Assembly (NCBI GenBank): GCA_019056785.1
Contig: DXJV01000030.1
Coordinates: forward strand, 1 to 56,840
Direction of reading: 5' to 3'
Length of the DNA stretch: 56,840 nt
Source: Candidatus Heimdallarchaeota archaeon
GTDB taxonomy: Archaea; Asgardarchaeota; Heimdallarchaeia; JABLTI01
The translations under genes and the position numbers were made by a program. This document shows, piece after piece, positions 27,410 through 39,000 of this stretch; within the stretch, counting starts at the first letter, position 1; every line of letters starts with the position of its first letter. Under the pieces are notes generated by a model. The model saw only the letters and a program-made list of their open reading frames with translations. It was not told the origin of the DNA and made no database searches.

Positions 27410-29656
27410 TTACTTTAAAGTAAACTTCCGTCGAGTAGTTTTCTTGTTAGGTTTAAATCCAAATGCTAAGCCAATGGTAAGTGAAATGAAAAGAATAAAT
27501 AAGCCAAGCTCAACTCCCAAAAAGGCATTCGCAAGTCCGGCGTTGCCAACCTTTGTTGCGATGATAGTATTAAGATTTAACACATATGCAAGAACACCGA
27601 AAATGCCTGTGAAAAGGCCAAGAATGCCAAAGAAAGTCATCCAGAAAGGACTAATTACCTTTGAAATGATATTAAGATTGATGAGGTTTTTCTTACCAGC
27701 CCACAAACCTATTTTTCCTGAGATTTTTCCTCGTTTAACCAGCGGGGTGACATTAAATTCTATTTTAGTGTCTGTTTTTCCATCAAACTCCAACAACTCT
27801 TCATTTGGAGTGACATAACAACCAGGGAGACGTGGCGCAAGACGCAATTCGAGAGATGAGAGCTCCTCTATAGTCCGTTTTGGCAACGTAATTATTAAGG
27901 GGTAAATCTTCTGAGGGTACATCCGTTCATAATAATCAATTGAAATTGTTATTTGTGGTGGCTGTGACACTGTCTGTTCTTCTTCAATAATAGCTGCTTG
28001 AAGTGTTTTCAGCTCTTCTTGTTTTTGTTGTAGCCGTTCATCCAAACTTAACACTTCAGAAGGAGCAGGTGGAGGAGTTGTGACAACAGGCTGCTCAGCA
28101 ATTGCCTGAACCTCTTCAGCAGGAGCTTCTACCTCCTGCCTTTCTATGGGAGCAATTTCTTCTTCCAAAGGCTCTTCTTGGAGAGAAGTTTCTAAAACAG
28201 GTTGTAAACTTAGCTTTTCTTCTCGTTCTGCCGTTTCTTCTACTGGTTCCTTTGCTTCTTCTTCTTCCTCCTGGATATAAGGAATGGTATAAGAAGCTTC
28301 TTCAGGTGCGGAAGCTTCTTGAACAAACTCTTCTTGAGTCTCGAGTTCTTTCAGAGGTATTATCCTTTCAGTTTCATCAACCTCAGGTAAATCGTATGAA
28401 GAGATCATTGCTTCTTCAGTTTCTTTCTCAATAGTGGAAAGTTTGCCTTCTAGTTGTTTCATTTCGTCTTCAAAAGTTAAAACTTCTTGAGTTTCTGCCG
28501 CTTCAGCAAACTCTTCTGCTGGTTCTTCTACTTCAGGGGGTTGCTCAGCTTCGAATGGTTCTAAAGGCCCTTTCCGGAGTTCGCTTTCCTCCTCTTCTTC
28601 AGCCATAATCCCTCTAAATACTTCTGCTATTGTTGTTTTATCAACAACTCGCGGTTCAATGGGTTTTTCTGTCAGTTCTTCTAAAGGTGGAATGGATTCA
28701 TATTCCTCTTCTGATTTTCCTTCTTCAAAAAGATCTGTTTTTTTCACTTCATCTTCAATTGATATTTCATCCATTAACTGTTCAATATCCTCAGTGGGCT
28801 TTTCTTCAATAGTACTGCTAACCTCACTTTCACTCGTTGAGATCGTTTCTTTTTCCCAAGGATATTTAGCTTTTATGTCCTCAGTTGGCGCGATGGCTTT
28901 TGTAAGAAATTCTTCGGAACCCTCCACTTGTGCTTCTGTACTCAAAACTTCCTCCTTTCGAGGTTCCTCTTCTAAACGGTCTATATAATTTTGAGTTATT
29001 TGATCCACTTCCGACTCCTCTAAGGGAGAAGCATCAATGAGTTCTTTTGCAACCTCGATTATATCCGAGCCATCTAATTTTGGCGGATAAACCATTTCAT
29101 CCTTCAATGGGCTTTCCGATTTAACTGCTTCTTCGACTGGTTTGGAGCGAACAGGTTCAACATATACATCACCACTTTCACGGCTGACAATCTTATAGTA
29201 GTTTCCCCAAGAATTCAGAACAAAAGCAGTTGGAAGGTTAAAAACTTCATAGTCCATTACTTGCCCGTCTTGCCGCTCAATGCCTACCTCTCGCGTCTTT
29301 AATTCAAGGCTTTTACAAGCAGTTCGATAAGTGGCTGCAAAAGGAATAGATTCCGGAACTTCCAAGTCAACGATGTAATTACCATAATTAAATGTGACAA
29401 AACTCGCTTCGCCAGCATAAAATTCTGTGCCATATTTTTGGACTAAATAATCTACAGCAGAATAATGGTTTTCAAGGATAATAACTTCCCCTTGTAAATT
29501 GATAATTGCCACAACTTTTGGTTGGACCTTCAAAGTTGTTTCAAGTTCATCTAATAGCTGGATTAACAATGTTCCGCGTGGGACCTTAAAGGTAAAGTCG
29601 ATAACCTCGGAATCTATTAATACTTTAAAATTGATTGTATGATTATATCCGCTCAC
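27410..29656 (-). CDS. Membrane-anchored protein: beta-grasp-like N-terminus, long acidic linker, beta domain, two TM helices
   Basis: 748 residues from a GTG at 29656 preceded by GAGGG. Residues about 5-80 and 82-165 each have the strand-strand-helix-strand pattern of a beta-grasp (ubiquitin-like) domain, by eye only. Residues about 170-560 are a low-complexity Glu/Pro/Thr/Ser linker, strongly acidic and probably disordered. Residues about 575-650 look like a beta-sandwich. Two transmembrane helices follow near the C-terminus (about 660-690 and 705-730), with a basic tail TTRRKFTLK. The topology suggests a large cytoplasmic region tethered to the membrane. It may recruit partners through the acidic linker; function is not known. 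Confidence 0.78.
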   Translation of the reverse strand: MSGYNHTINFKVLIDSEVIDFTFKVPRGTLLIQLLDELETTLKVQPKVVAIINLQGEVIILENHYSAVDYLVQKYGTEFYAGEASFVTFNYGNYIVDLEVPESIPFAATYRTACKSLELKTREVGIERQDGQVMDYEVFNLPTAFVLNSWGNYYKIVSRESGDVYVEPVRSKPVEEAVKSESPLKDEMVYPPKLDGSDIIEVAKELIDASPLEESEVDQITQNYIDRLEEEPRKEEVLSTEAQVEGSEEFLTKAIAPTEDIKAKYPWEKETISTSESEVSSTIEEKPTEDIEQLMDEISIEDEVKKTDLFEEGKSEEEYESIPPLEELTEKPIEPRVVDKTTIAEVFRGIMAEEEEESELRKGPLEPFEAEQPPEVEEPAEEFAEAAETQEVLTFEDEMKQLEGKLSTIEKETEEAMISSYDLPEVDETERIIPLKELETQEEFVQEASAPEEASYTIPYIQEEEEEAKEPVEETAEREEKLSLQPVLETSLQEEPLEEEIAPIERQEVEAPAEEVQAIAEQPVVTTPPPAPSEVLSLDERLQQKQEELKTLQAAIIEEEQTVSQPPQITISIDYYERMYPQKIYPLIITLPKRTIEELSSLELRLAPRLPGCYVTPNEELLEFDGKTDTKIEFNVTPLVKRGKISGKIGLWAGKKNLINLNIISKVISPFWMTFFGILGLFTGIFGVLAYVLNLNTIIATKVGNAGLANAFLGVELGLFILFISLTIGLAFGFKPNKKTTRRKFTLK

Positions 29657-29788
29657 ATCAAACCCTCGAGGTTCTTTATATTAATAATAACATTTCATAT
29701 GTTAGAATCTTTCGCAATAGAATACTTTAATTAACTATAGATATTTTAATTTTTTAGTTAAGATTAGCAGAAGAGGTTTACATTGCTC

Positions 29789-31459
29789 ATGGCAGAACCC
29801 ATTTCTTTGACGAAAAATGGCAATAAAGGTTTACGAGAAAAAATTAATAACAAAATACAAAACTTGCGTGAAGTCATTGCCGAGAAACCACGCCTAAGCG
29901 ATTTTTTCCAACGCCTTCCTTTATTAGCCATTCTAATCATTGCATTATTTATCCGAGTATTCGCTGCTAGAGCAGCTGAAGGGTTTGTCCATCCAGACGA
30001 AGTTTTTCAATCATTAGAAATGATTCATTACCGCCTTTTTGGGCAGTTTGGTTCAGGTGAAACGATTCCTTGGGAGTTCAATGAGAACTATGACTTTGGT
30101 GGCGCAAGGTCGTGGTTTTTCGTCATGTTTCTTGCCACATTCTACAAATTTTTGATGGCTCTTGGAGTGACTGACAATTTAAGCTTGATTTTTGCAACGC
30201 GGCTTTTTTTGGCATTATGTTCTCTCATAACCGTTTTTGTGGCCTATTTATTCGGGCGTGACATTTTCAATAAAAAAGTTGGGCTAATTGCTGCTTTTTT
30301 GTGCGCTATCTGGTGGTTTTTCCCTTTTTGGGGCAGCAGGACAATGACCGATTCTCTTGCATCCGATCTTCAATTTGTTTCCATCTACCTGACCTATAAA
30401 GCAACAAAAGAGAACAACACACTAACTAAAAGCCTTCAAAGCTTTTTTGCAGGCATCGCTTTGGGCTTTGCATTTATGTTGCGATTTCCTTCTGGACTTT
30501 TAGGCTTCCCCCTCCTTGCTTTTCTCATCACAGCAATGATCCGTGAGTTTAAAAAACGAAAAGAAGAAAAAACAGCTACTGAAAATAAAAAGACTGCAAA
30601 GGGGGTTTTTTATGTTGTTCTTCCTGTTCTTTGCTTTCTCGGAGCAACAACACTTATGATTATTGTTCAAGGTCTCCTCGATCTTTTCACTTGGGGGAAC
30701 TTCTTACAAGCACCAATCAATTTCTTTATGTACAACATTGTTGAGGGGAATAGCGCCATTCATGGAGTTGCACCCTGGTACAGCTATTTCGTTGGTTTTT
30801 ATACAGATTTTGCAAATGGCTACATTCTCTTATTTGTTTTGTTTCTAGTCATAGGTTTAAGCTTCAAAGAACAACAATGGGCGAAAATTGTCTTCGGGGC
30901 AGTCTTTTTATTTTGGTTGGTAATCTTCACAGCAATTGCACACAAAGAGTTTCGTTTCATTTTTATTTTATTGCCTTTTAGCATGATCTTTGTAGCAAAT
31001 GGCATTCTGAAATTTGCTGAAAATTTTAAAAAAACCTCTACCAAACGGTTTAGTTTAACTTTTATATTGATTCTCTTCTGTATAGCGTCTTCTATGATGG
31101 CGTTCTACCACCAAAAATACGCATGGAAGGCAAACTCCGGGATTTGCAATGCTATGTATTGGGTAGGGAAGCAAGAGGATGCACAAAGAGTGATTGTCTT
31201 TGAGATGGTTTGGTATACCGGTGGTTATGCTTATCTTGATAAGAATATCTCTTGTCTTTTTGTTAGGATAAGCTCTTCTTCTATCCCTAAGTATACTTAT
31301 AATTCAACAACACTAAGAAATCTCTATAGCCTTAATGGAACCTATGCACTTGTTCGCGAACCAGAGTTGTTTTTGGTTCAAGAACTTTTGTTGTCATTTA
31401 ATATGACTCAAGTAGCAATTGTCGGGCAATTACCAAATGTCTATGTCTTCAAACAGTGA
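29789..31459 (+). CDS. GT22-family (ALG9/PIG-B-like) membrane glycosyltransferase
   Basis: About 556 residues. The ATG at 29789 is used, but a TTG at 29783 sits at better distance from the GAGGT. After the first helix comes the GT22 signature FVHPDEVFQSLE (about 66-77) with the catalytic-type Asp-Glu. This is the motif of dolichol-phosphate-mannose-dependent mannosyltransferases (ALG9, ALG12, PIG-B). Ten or more hydrophobic helices follow. The C-terminal part has an extracytoplasmic soluble region with likely N-glycosylation sites (NISC, NSTT, NGTY). It probably adds a sugar to a lipid-linked glycan on the outer face of the membrane; the exact acceptor is unknown. Confidence 0.88.
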   Translation: MAEPISLTKNGNKGLREKINNKIQNLREVIAEKPRLSDFFQRLPLLAILIIALFIRVFAARAAEGFVHPDEVFQSLEMIHYRLFGQFGSGETIPWEFNENYDFGGARSWFFVMFLATFYKFLMALGVTDNLSLIFATRLFLALCSLITVFVAYLFGRDIFNKKVGLIAAFLCAIWWFFPFWGSRTMTDSLASDLQFVSIYLTYKATKENNTLTKSLQSFFAGIALGFAFMLRFPSGLLGFPLLAFLITAMIREFKKRKEEKTATENKKTAKGVFYVVLPVLCFLGATTLMIIVQGLLDLFTWGNFLQAPINFFMYNIVEGNSAIHGVAPWYSYFVGFYTDFANGYILLFVLFLVIGLSFKEQQWAKIVFGAVFLFWLVIFTAIAHKEFRFIFILLPFSMIFVANGILKFAENFKKTSTKRFSLTFILILFCIASSMMAFYHQKYAWKANSGICNAMYWVGKQEDAQRVIVFEMVWYTGGYAYLDKNISCLFVRISSSSIPKYTYNSTTLRNLYSLNGTYALVREPELFLVQELLLSFNMTQVAIVGQLPNVYVFKQ

Positions 31460-31477
31460 AAAAAGTGAAAGAACACA

Positions 31478-32857
31478 CTAGTTCATCGGTTTAAGGGGGT
31501 ATTCTTGTTTGTATTGTGGTACATGAGTCCAAATTTTCAAGGTATTTCTAATATTTGCCGCGAAAGTTAATGACTGCTGTGCTTCTCCATGGACAACAAA
31601 AATCTTTCGTGGTTTTTGTTTTATGCGAACGATATGATTTTTTAATTCCAGCTTATCAGCATGGGCACTAAAGCCACGAACCATTTTAATCTTCGCTCGG
31701 ACAGGGATTTTCTTATTATAAATTTCCACTTCTTTAGCGCCATCAACAATTTCACGCCCAAGGGTCCCTTTTGCTTGGAAACCAACAAAAAGGACAATCG
31801 ATTTCCGATTAGGCAAGTCGTTTAAAAGGTGGTCAAGTATTCTGCCACCGTTACACATTCCAGAACCGGCGAAAACGATGCATGTTTCCCAGCCGGTAAG
31901 AATGGCTCGAGACTCTCGATGGGTTTTTGAATAGTGTAACTCCTGGAAGCGAAGAGGATTGTCACCAGAACGCAACAGCTCAACAGTTTCTTTATCGAAA
32001 CATTCTGGATGCTTGAGATAGATCTCTGTGGCATCTATTGCCATTGGAGAGTCAATATAAACAGGAGTTTTTTGAATAATGTCTTTTTCGAAGAGCTCAT
32101 TCAAGAAATAAATCAAAGTTTGTGTCCGACCAAGAGCAAAAGATGGAATAACTAATTTCCCGCCTTCACGAGTGACAAACTTGGCAAAATCACCAAGGGT
32201 CTTAGTTGCATGCTCCATTGGGGGATGTATACGATCACCATATGTCGATTCAGTTATCAAATAATGAGCTTTTTCGATTGGTTCTGGATTTTTAATGAGT
32301 GGTTGATCATTTTGCCCAAGATCCCCTGTGAAAGCAACCACAGTGCCATCAATGTCAAGAATTGGTTGCGCAGAACCTAAAATGTGCCCTGCATCTAAAA
32401 ATTTTAAAGAAACTTGCTTTTCGAGAAATTCTTCACGATGATAAGGGATTGTTTCAAATCGTTTGAGAGCATTGTAAACATCCTCTTCATCATAAAGAGG
32501 TTCAATATACCGGCCTTTTGACTTACGTTGTTCTTTTGCAGCCTCTTCTTTTGAGATTTTAACGGCGTCTAACAATAAGATTTTTGCAAGAGCCTTCGTA
32601 GCAGGAGTACAATATACTGTGCCATCGAAACCTTGGTCAAATAAAAGGGGGATCCTTCCAGAATGGTCGATGTGAGCATGTGACAAAACAACCACATCAA
32701 TATCTCTGGGGTCAAAAGAAAAATTCCTGTTGTAATGATGGGGGATTCCTTGAATCATCCCACAATCTAAAAGAATTCGTTTGTCATTTATCGTTAATAT
32801 ATGGGCGCTTCCAGTAGTTCGCCCGACTGCTCCATGAAAGGCAATTTTTATATTCAC
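31478..32857 (-). CDS. Metallo-beta-lactamase/beta-CASP ribonuclease
   Basis: 459 residues with all beta-CASP family motifs: SHAHIDHSG (motif 2, 59-67), DAGHILGSA (motif 3), FTGDLG (motif 4), ESTYGDR (start of the CASP domain), GFSAHAD (motif B) and VHGEA (motif C). These proteins are zinc-dependent endo/5'-exoribonucleases related to CPSF73 and RNase J. The absence of N-terminal KH domains places it with the KH-lacking archaeal/bacterial CPSF-like group. The start is GTG with GGAGAAC upstream. It is convergent with the GT22 gene and divergent from the giant TPR gene. Confidence 0.95.
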   Translation of the reverse strand: MNIKIAFHGAVGRTTGSAHILTINDKRILLDCGMIQGIPHHYNRNFSFDPRDIDVVVLSHAHIDHSGRIPLLFDQGFDGTVYCTPATKALAKILLLDAVKISKEEAAKEQRKSKGRYIEPLYDEEDVYNALKRFETIPYHREEFLEKQVSLKFLDAGHILGSAQPILDIDGTVVAFTGDLGQNDQPLIKNPEPIEKAHYLITESTYGDRIHPPMEHATKTLGDFAKFVTREGGKLVIPSFALGRTQTLIYFLNELFEKDIIQKTPVYIDSPMAIDATEIYLKHPECFDKETVELLRSGDNPLRFQELHYSKTHRESRAILTGWETCIVFAGSGMCNGGRILDHLLNDLPNRKSIVLFVGFQAKGTLGREIVDGAKEVEIYNKKIPVRAKIKMVRGFSAHADKLELKNHIVRIKQKPRKIFVVHGEAQQSLTFAANIRNTLKIWTHVPQYKQEYPLKPMN

Positions 32858-33087
32858 AAGAAGTTCTCCTACTGCTTTATTAATAATATTGAATGTTTCT
32901 TACATAAAATTCTACTGTTCCTACCAAAAGAAATGTTTTTGCAATATAAGAGAAATTTATAATTAAGTAAAAGAGTCAATAATACAATTTATTGCAAAGT
33001 CTGAAGGTTAAAGGCTAGTTGAAAAAGGGCAACAGAACATTAACAATATAAGAATGTTGCAATGCAGAGAAAAGTGTGGATTAAACA

Positions 33088-36000
33088 ATGTTTGAAAAAA
33101 TCGAAAAAGCTCGACAGGTGCTTGCTTCAGGTTCAACCAAAGCAGCAATCGAAGAATATTTCCAAATAATCGATTTGCTTCTAAAAAAGAAAAATAACGA
33201 AGAAGCAGCACGATTGTTACAAGAGCTAATTGCTAATATTTTGGGGGAAGAAAACAAAAGAAACATCTATCTTTTGGCAGAACAACTAATTAAAAGGCTT
33301 TCAACTTTTAAACTAAAAGATTTCCAGAAATCTGTTGTGAAATTTGACGAATTTCTTTCAAAAACCAAGAGCCTTTACCGGACAGCAGATGAATCGTTTG
33401 ATAAATCTGCAATTATAGCAGAAGCCCAAGCGGTCTTTTATAAAAACCACAAAATGGATGGAACAGTTTTCCTCCTCGAAGCCGCAAATGACTTGAAAGA
33501 ACAAATTATCAAAATTTATAGTAAACCACGAGTCCGTGAGGAAGAAGAGAAAGAAGCAAAGGAACATTTAAAACATGCAATCGAACTTTTTCAACAATTA
33601 GAGCAACAAGAGGTTATTGCTGAGCTCTTTGAGACCATAGTAGCTAAGCAGTTGGAAAATAAGAATGTAGAAAAAGCCGAGAAAATTTTGGACATGGCAA
33701 TCGACTATCTTATGGACTTAAAGGGTGAAGAAACGACTATAACTGCTTTCGCAGAAATAATCATGCAAGTATATGTTTCACTTATCGAGTTTAAAATCCA
33801 GGATATCCTTAATCCGGAAATGCCCATTAGCAAATTTGAGGCCATTAAATTTGAAAATAATGTTGCGACAAGGTTTATCAAACATGCAAAGGAGATTTGC
33901 TTAAAAAAGAAGGCCAAAAAAGTAATTCTAATTTTGGCAAAAGAGCTCTCACTCATAGGTTTGGCACTCTTTGAAAAGGGGCAGGAGCAATATGCTTTGG
34001 CATATTTTGAGGAAGCAAAAAACTACTATTTGGAAGTTAATGATGTAGATAAAACAATAGATTTTGGTAAAAATGTTACCTCTTTAGGCCTACAACTCTT
34101 CTCAAAAGAACAGTACCCTATGGGAAGAGACTATTTGTATATTGCTATAGAAATCGCTAAAAAAATTGATCGTTCTTTTGAAATCGAAATCTATCAAAAA
34201 GAAGCTGCACTCTATCTCAAATATCGGAAATATCAACTTGCTTATGAAGCTTACCGAAAAGTAATCGAGCCATTACAAGCTCTACCTGAAAGCGAGTTGC
34301 GAATTGAGATTCCACGAGAAATACGTCAATTAGGAAAAGAGCGATTTGATAAGAATGATTTCCACTATGCAGAGCTCTTTTACCGTTTGTCAGCAGAATT
34401 CTTTGCGGCATTCAATCAGTTAGAACTTGCTGCAGACACTTTAGATGCTTCATGGCCACCTATGTTCAAAGTAAGACAATTACAAACAGGCATTGATTTA
34501 GCAAGAAAAGCTGCAACAGCATATATTGAAGCAGATAATGCTGAGGCTGCGGCGGACGTTTACTTCAAGCTTGGACAAGAATTGCTAAAAGAAGGGCATT
34601 ATGATATTGCACTGGAACAACTTCGCCTTGCTGCCCAGACAATTCCCGAGTATTTACGCGAAGAGAAATTTAAACCATTAGTTAAAGTAACAACTTCCTT
34701 TACTGAACAATGTTTGAAGAGTGGCGATATTATTAACGCACGTGAGTTATGGAGCGCTGCCTGCGAATTCAACGAGACTCTTGCAAGATCACTAATAAAA
34801 CGAGACATTGAGAGCGTCGTAGAAACAATTGAGGACCATATAAAAAATGTACGAAAATTTGACAACGAAGAGCTGAATGAAATTACGATTGATTCTGCTC
34901 AAAAGAGTGCACAAGTTCTCTCAGAAGCAAAAGACTATGAGCGTGCAGCTAAAATCCTCGTTAGTTTTGCCGCGGACTTTCTCCGGAAAAATAAAGTTGA
35001 TTATGCAAATACATTATTTGAGCAAGGAGCCTCTGAATTTATTAAAGCTAACCTTCCACGGGAGGCTGCTCGCGTACTCTCGACCCTAGCACGCTATCAT
35101 TGTGAGCATCAAGACCATGAGAAGTGTCTTTATTATTATCGTAAAGCATCTATTGAAAGTGAAGAGCTCCCTGAGAAAGAGATACTTGATTTCCTAGGCG
35201 ATCATTGTTATGAATCCTATGTCTCTTTACTTGAGAGAGGGGCAAGTGATGAAATTATCAAAAAAGGTTTTCAATTAGCAATAGAAATAAAACTTGCAAG
35301 CAGTAAGGAAGCAGCTGGCTATTTGAGTCACACCATTGCTCAAAAGTTCTTTGAAAGAAATAAGACAGAAAAAGCACTTATCTATTATCAAAAGGCAATT
35401 CAATTTTTCTTGGAAAGCGACAAGCAAAAAGCAGTAATTGTGGGAGCTGAAGCAATTGAAAGAGGGCGCAAAGCCTTTCAAAATAACATGATCCTTGAAG
35501 CTGAGAAATTAATTAAAGAAGGCATTCTTGCCCTGGAAAACGGTGGGCAAGTTAAACAAGCAGCCCAAACAGCACGAATTGAAGGGGAGAAATTTCTTAC
35601 AACTGCTTATCCAGACCTTGGCTTGAATTTTCTTAATCTTGCGAACCAAAACTATAAGCAATTAAAAGATTTGCAAAATGCAGCGGAAATACATAAAACT
35701 AAGGGACAATTCTATTTCAAAAAGTACAATTTTAATGAGAGTAAAATAGAATTTGAGCACGCCGGAACAATCTATTTAGAAACGAAAAACACAAACGCCC
35801 TGAAAAAATTGATTTTAGAGCTGCAAGAACTCGCAACTAAATTTATCCTCGCAAAGGAATTACCAAATGAGGTTATTGGAGAGCAAGAAAAGCAAGGTAA
35901 AGAGTTCATAAAACTTGCTATTGATTTTGCAGAGAAAATTAAAGACTTGGAATTAAGTAAAGAAATTAAATATACTAACTGGCAATTATTTGCAAAGAAA

Positions 36001-39000
36001 GCGATGCATGAAAGTGCTTATGAATTCCTGCAAGAAACCTTCACAAATTATGAAAAATTAAAAGATCTAAAAGCAATCAGCCTTTTAGCGCAAGAGGTTG
36101 CTAAGTTCGCTACAAAGCTTATTCAACAAGAAAATCTTGCTCACGCTACTAAATACCTTAATATTGTTCTCGATAAGCTGAATGAAACCGCAAAATTCAA
36201 AGAAGCTGCTGGTATTTGCTTGGAAGCAAGCGAGACTTTCCTTAAGAAGAACAATAATGAAGTGGCGGTATCATGGGGGTTACGAGCAACAGACATTATG
36301 TTAAAAGCAGATTTAGAGAAGGAAGCAATTCAATTTCTAAAAGAATTAGTGGAACAACTTATGATTCGTAATAGCATTGAAAATGCCATTCTTTGCTATG
36401 GAAAAATCGCTAAAATTTATGAACAAAGCAATCGTTTAAAAGAAGTAGAGGACATTGCTCTGGAAGTCATGGCTTTTGGGAAAGCGAATATGGTTAACAA
36501 CAATCCCGAAGCAGGACTTAGGCTCTGGGAAGTAGCTTTAACCATTGGTGCTATTGTCGGAGAAGAATTCACAGGACGACTTTGTGAAATCGAAGGACAA
36601 ACATTTTATGAAATTAAACAATTTGACAAGTCTATCGAACTATTCAAAGAGAGCTATATGCTATTCAAACGCACAAAAAAACTCAGCCGGCTAATTAATC
36701 TCGGGACTGTTATCTTCCAGATTGCCAAAGACCTTCAAAAGGAAAACAACTTTGATATTGCTTTCAAATACATTCCTCTTGGCTTCGAATCCCTTATAGC
36801 TGGCAAAGATGTTTTACTTGCAACAGAAAATATGTTTGGCCATGCAAAAAATTATATCGAAGTTAATAAAGATAAAGAAGGGTTTCATCTCATCAATACC
36901 ACTATTGATACACTCTTTTCTATTGGTGATGTTGTTGCTGGCGTAGAACATTGTTTTGTTGGTGCGGCGCTTCTTGTTTCTTATGGAAAGAATACCGAAG
37001 GAAGCCGACTTATCGATAAGGGGATGGAAAAAGTAACGCAAATTACGGACGAGGCAGCTATAAAACACCTGGCAACGGTTTGCCGGAATCAAGGCATCAT
37101 TCTTCGTGAGAATGAAAAATTAGAAGCGTCACATATTATGCTTGCTTCAGGGATAGGCATTCTTCGAACGATAAACGATCTTATCGGCATTGGAATGATA
37201 AGCATTGAACTAGGGCGAACATTAATTCAACGAAATGAGATGAATGCTGCAGTCGAAGCATTTCGCAATGGTGTCCAACTTATGGCTCAAGGCAATTTGA
37301 AGAAAGAAGCAGTTGCTGTAATTAATGAACTTATTACTCTTGGCAGAAAAGAAATTGATAATAAGAATATCACAACTGGTGTTCCCCTCGTCGACCTTTC
37401 AGGCGAATTGTTCATTTTGCTTGGGTACCCCGAAAGGATTATGGTAATCTCTGAGATTTTCATCAATCTCGGTGGCAAGATGTTGGCAGAAAGGAATTAT
37501 GAAATCGCTGCGCTCTATTTCTCAAAAGCTATGGAATTTGCTATGAAAGCCAACTTACGCGATTATCTTCCCAAAGTGGGTAACCGGTGTATTGATTTCG
37601 GTTTCAAACTTGTCAAAGAAGAAGACCCAATTCTTGGCATTCAATTCATGAACGCCGGAGCGGACCTCATTAGTCAATTCGAACAAAAACCCGAAAAAGC
37701 CGGCAGAGCAATGGTGAACTTCATTGAAGCCATCAATCAAATTTTAACAATAGAATATGCTCAAAGTTATGAAGATGAGAGCGATTACCTCGAGTTAATT
37801 GAGCAATTTGTTGGTTCTGCGATTAAATTCTTTACACAAATAAGTGCAGCTAAATCACTCGAGAAATTAGCTAAAAACCTTATTGCCTATGGAAAGAGTA
37901 TCATTCAAATAAAGCAACCTGGTTTTGTCCGGCGGATTTTTGAGCCCGCATTACGCGCTGCAGAAAATGCCCAAAACACAAAACTACAAATCGAAATTGC
38001 CCACATATATTTGGAGCATGTAAACTATCTCATTGAGACAAACAATTTACGATATCTTGAGACAACCGTGAATCAAGCAATGAACATCTATCTTTCTGTG
38101 AATGACATGAAGGAAATTCGAAAATTCATTGGAGTCACAGTAACAAATGGACGAGAGCTTTGTCTCAATCCTGCCACGCGAGAATACGGGATCAAAGTAA
38201 TTAATATGTTGATCGGTATAACAGAAAAACTCGCTAACCAAGAACTCTATCCCGTTATTCTTCTTCCCATCATTTTCCTAAATCAGGTAGCATTGGAGGA
38301 GGAAAATCTTGAAATAGTGATTTTTGCCCGGCAAAATGTTCTCAGACTTTTAAACTCGATCTTGGAAGCAAATTATTCCTTGGCTATTTTAGGAAACTTA
38401 AGCTTGTCCAATATGATTTTTGAGTGGTATCAAATTGCTGAAACGCTCTTGCAAAAACAAGAAACATTCGATCAAGCGATTAATGTTATTAACCAGACCC
38501 TTCAACTCGCAGTAATAACCCAGCAAGTTGAATTGGGCAATGCTGTTATTGAAAAGGTTTTGGAAACATTAGAATCGATGGTTCGAAGAAGAACAAAAGG
38601 CTTGGAGCTTCTCTATGAAATTCTAGCTATTGGTTCAAATGGCCTTGGACAAGTTCAACAAGTCGTAAACCTTGGGAGAAGATGCTTCGAATTAGGAAAA
38701 GAAGCCGCTCAGAAGAGGCATTTAAAAGAATCAATTGATTATCTTAAAGCAGCAGGAAGGATATTTGCCCTTTGTAAAAATGAAGCTTTTATTGCAAAAG
38801 TAGCAATTGCTTGTGCAACTTTTGGAGACCAGCGATTAAAAGAGAGGAATATCAAAGAAGGATTATACTATTATTCTGCCGCATTGGAGAATTATGAGCT
38901 CTCGGAAGATGAACGAAGCATTAAAATCATTGCAAGTACGATTGAGAAACTCTTTGAAAGTACCCCCACACAAGATGGTTATTTATGCTTCCTTATTCCC

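Noticed and set aside
28102..28988. Plus-strand frames opposite the acidic linker of the 748-residue protein
   Set aside because: They are antisense shadows of Glu-rich codons (GAA/GAG reading as TTC/CTC) and encode low-complexity Leu/Ser/Phe peptides.
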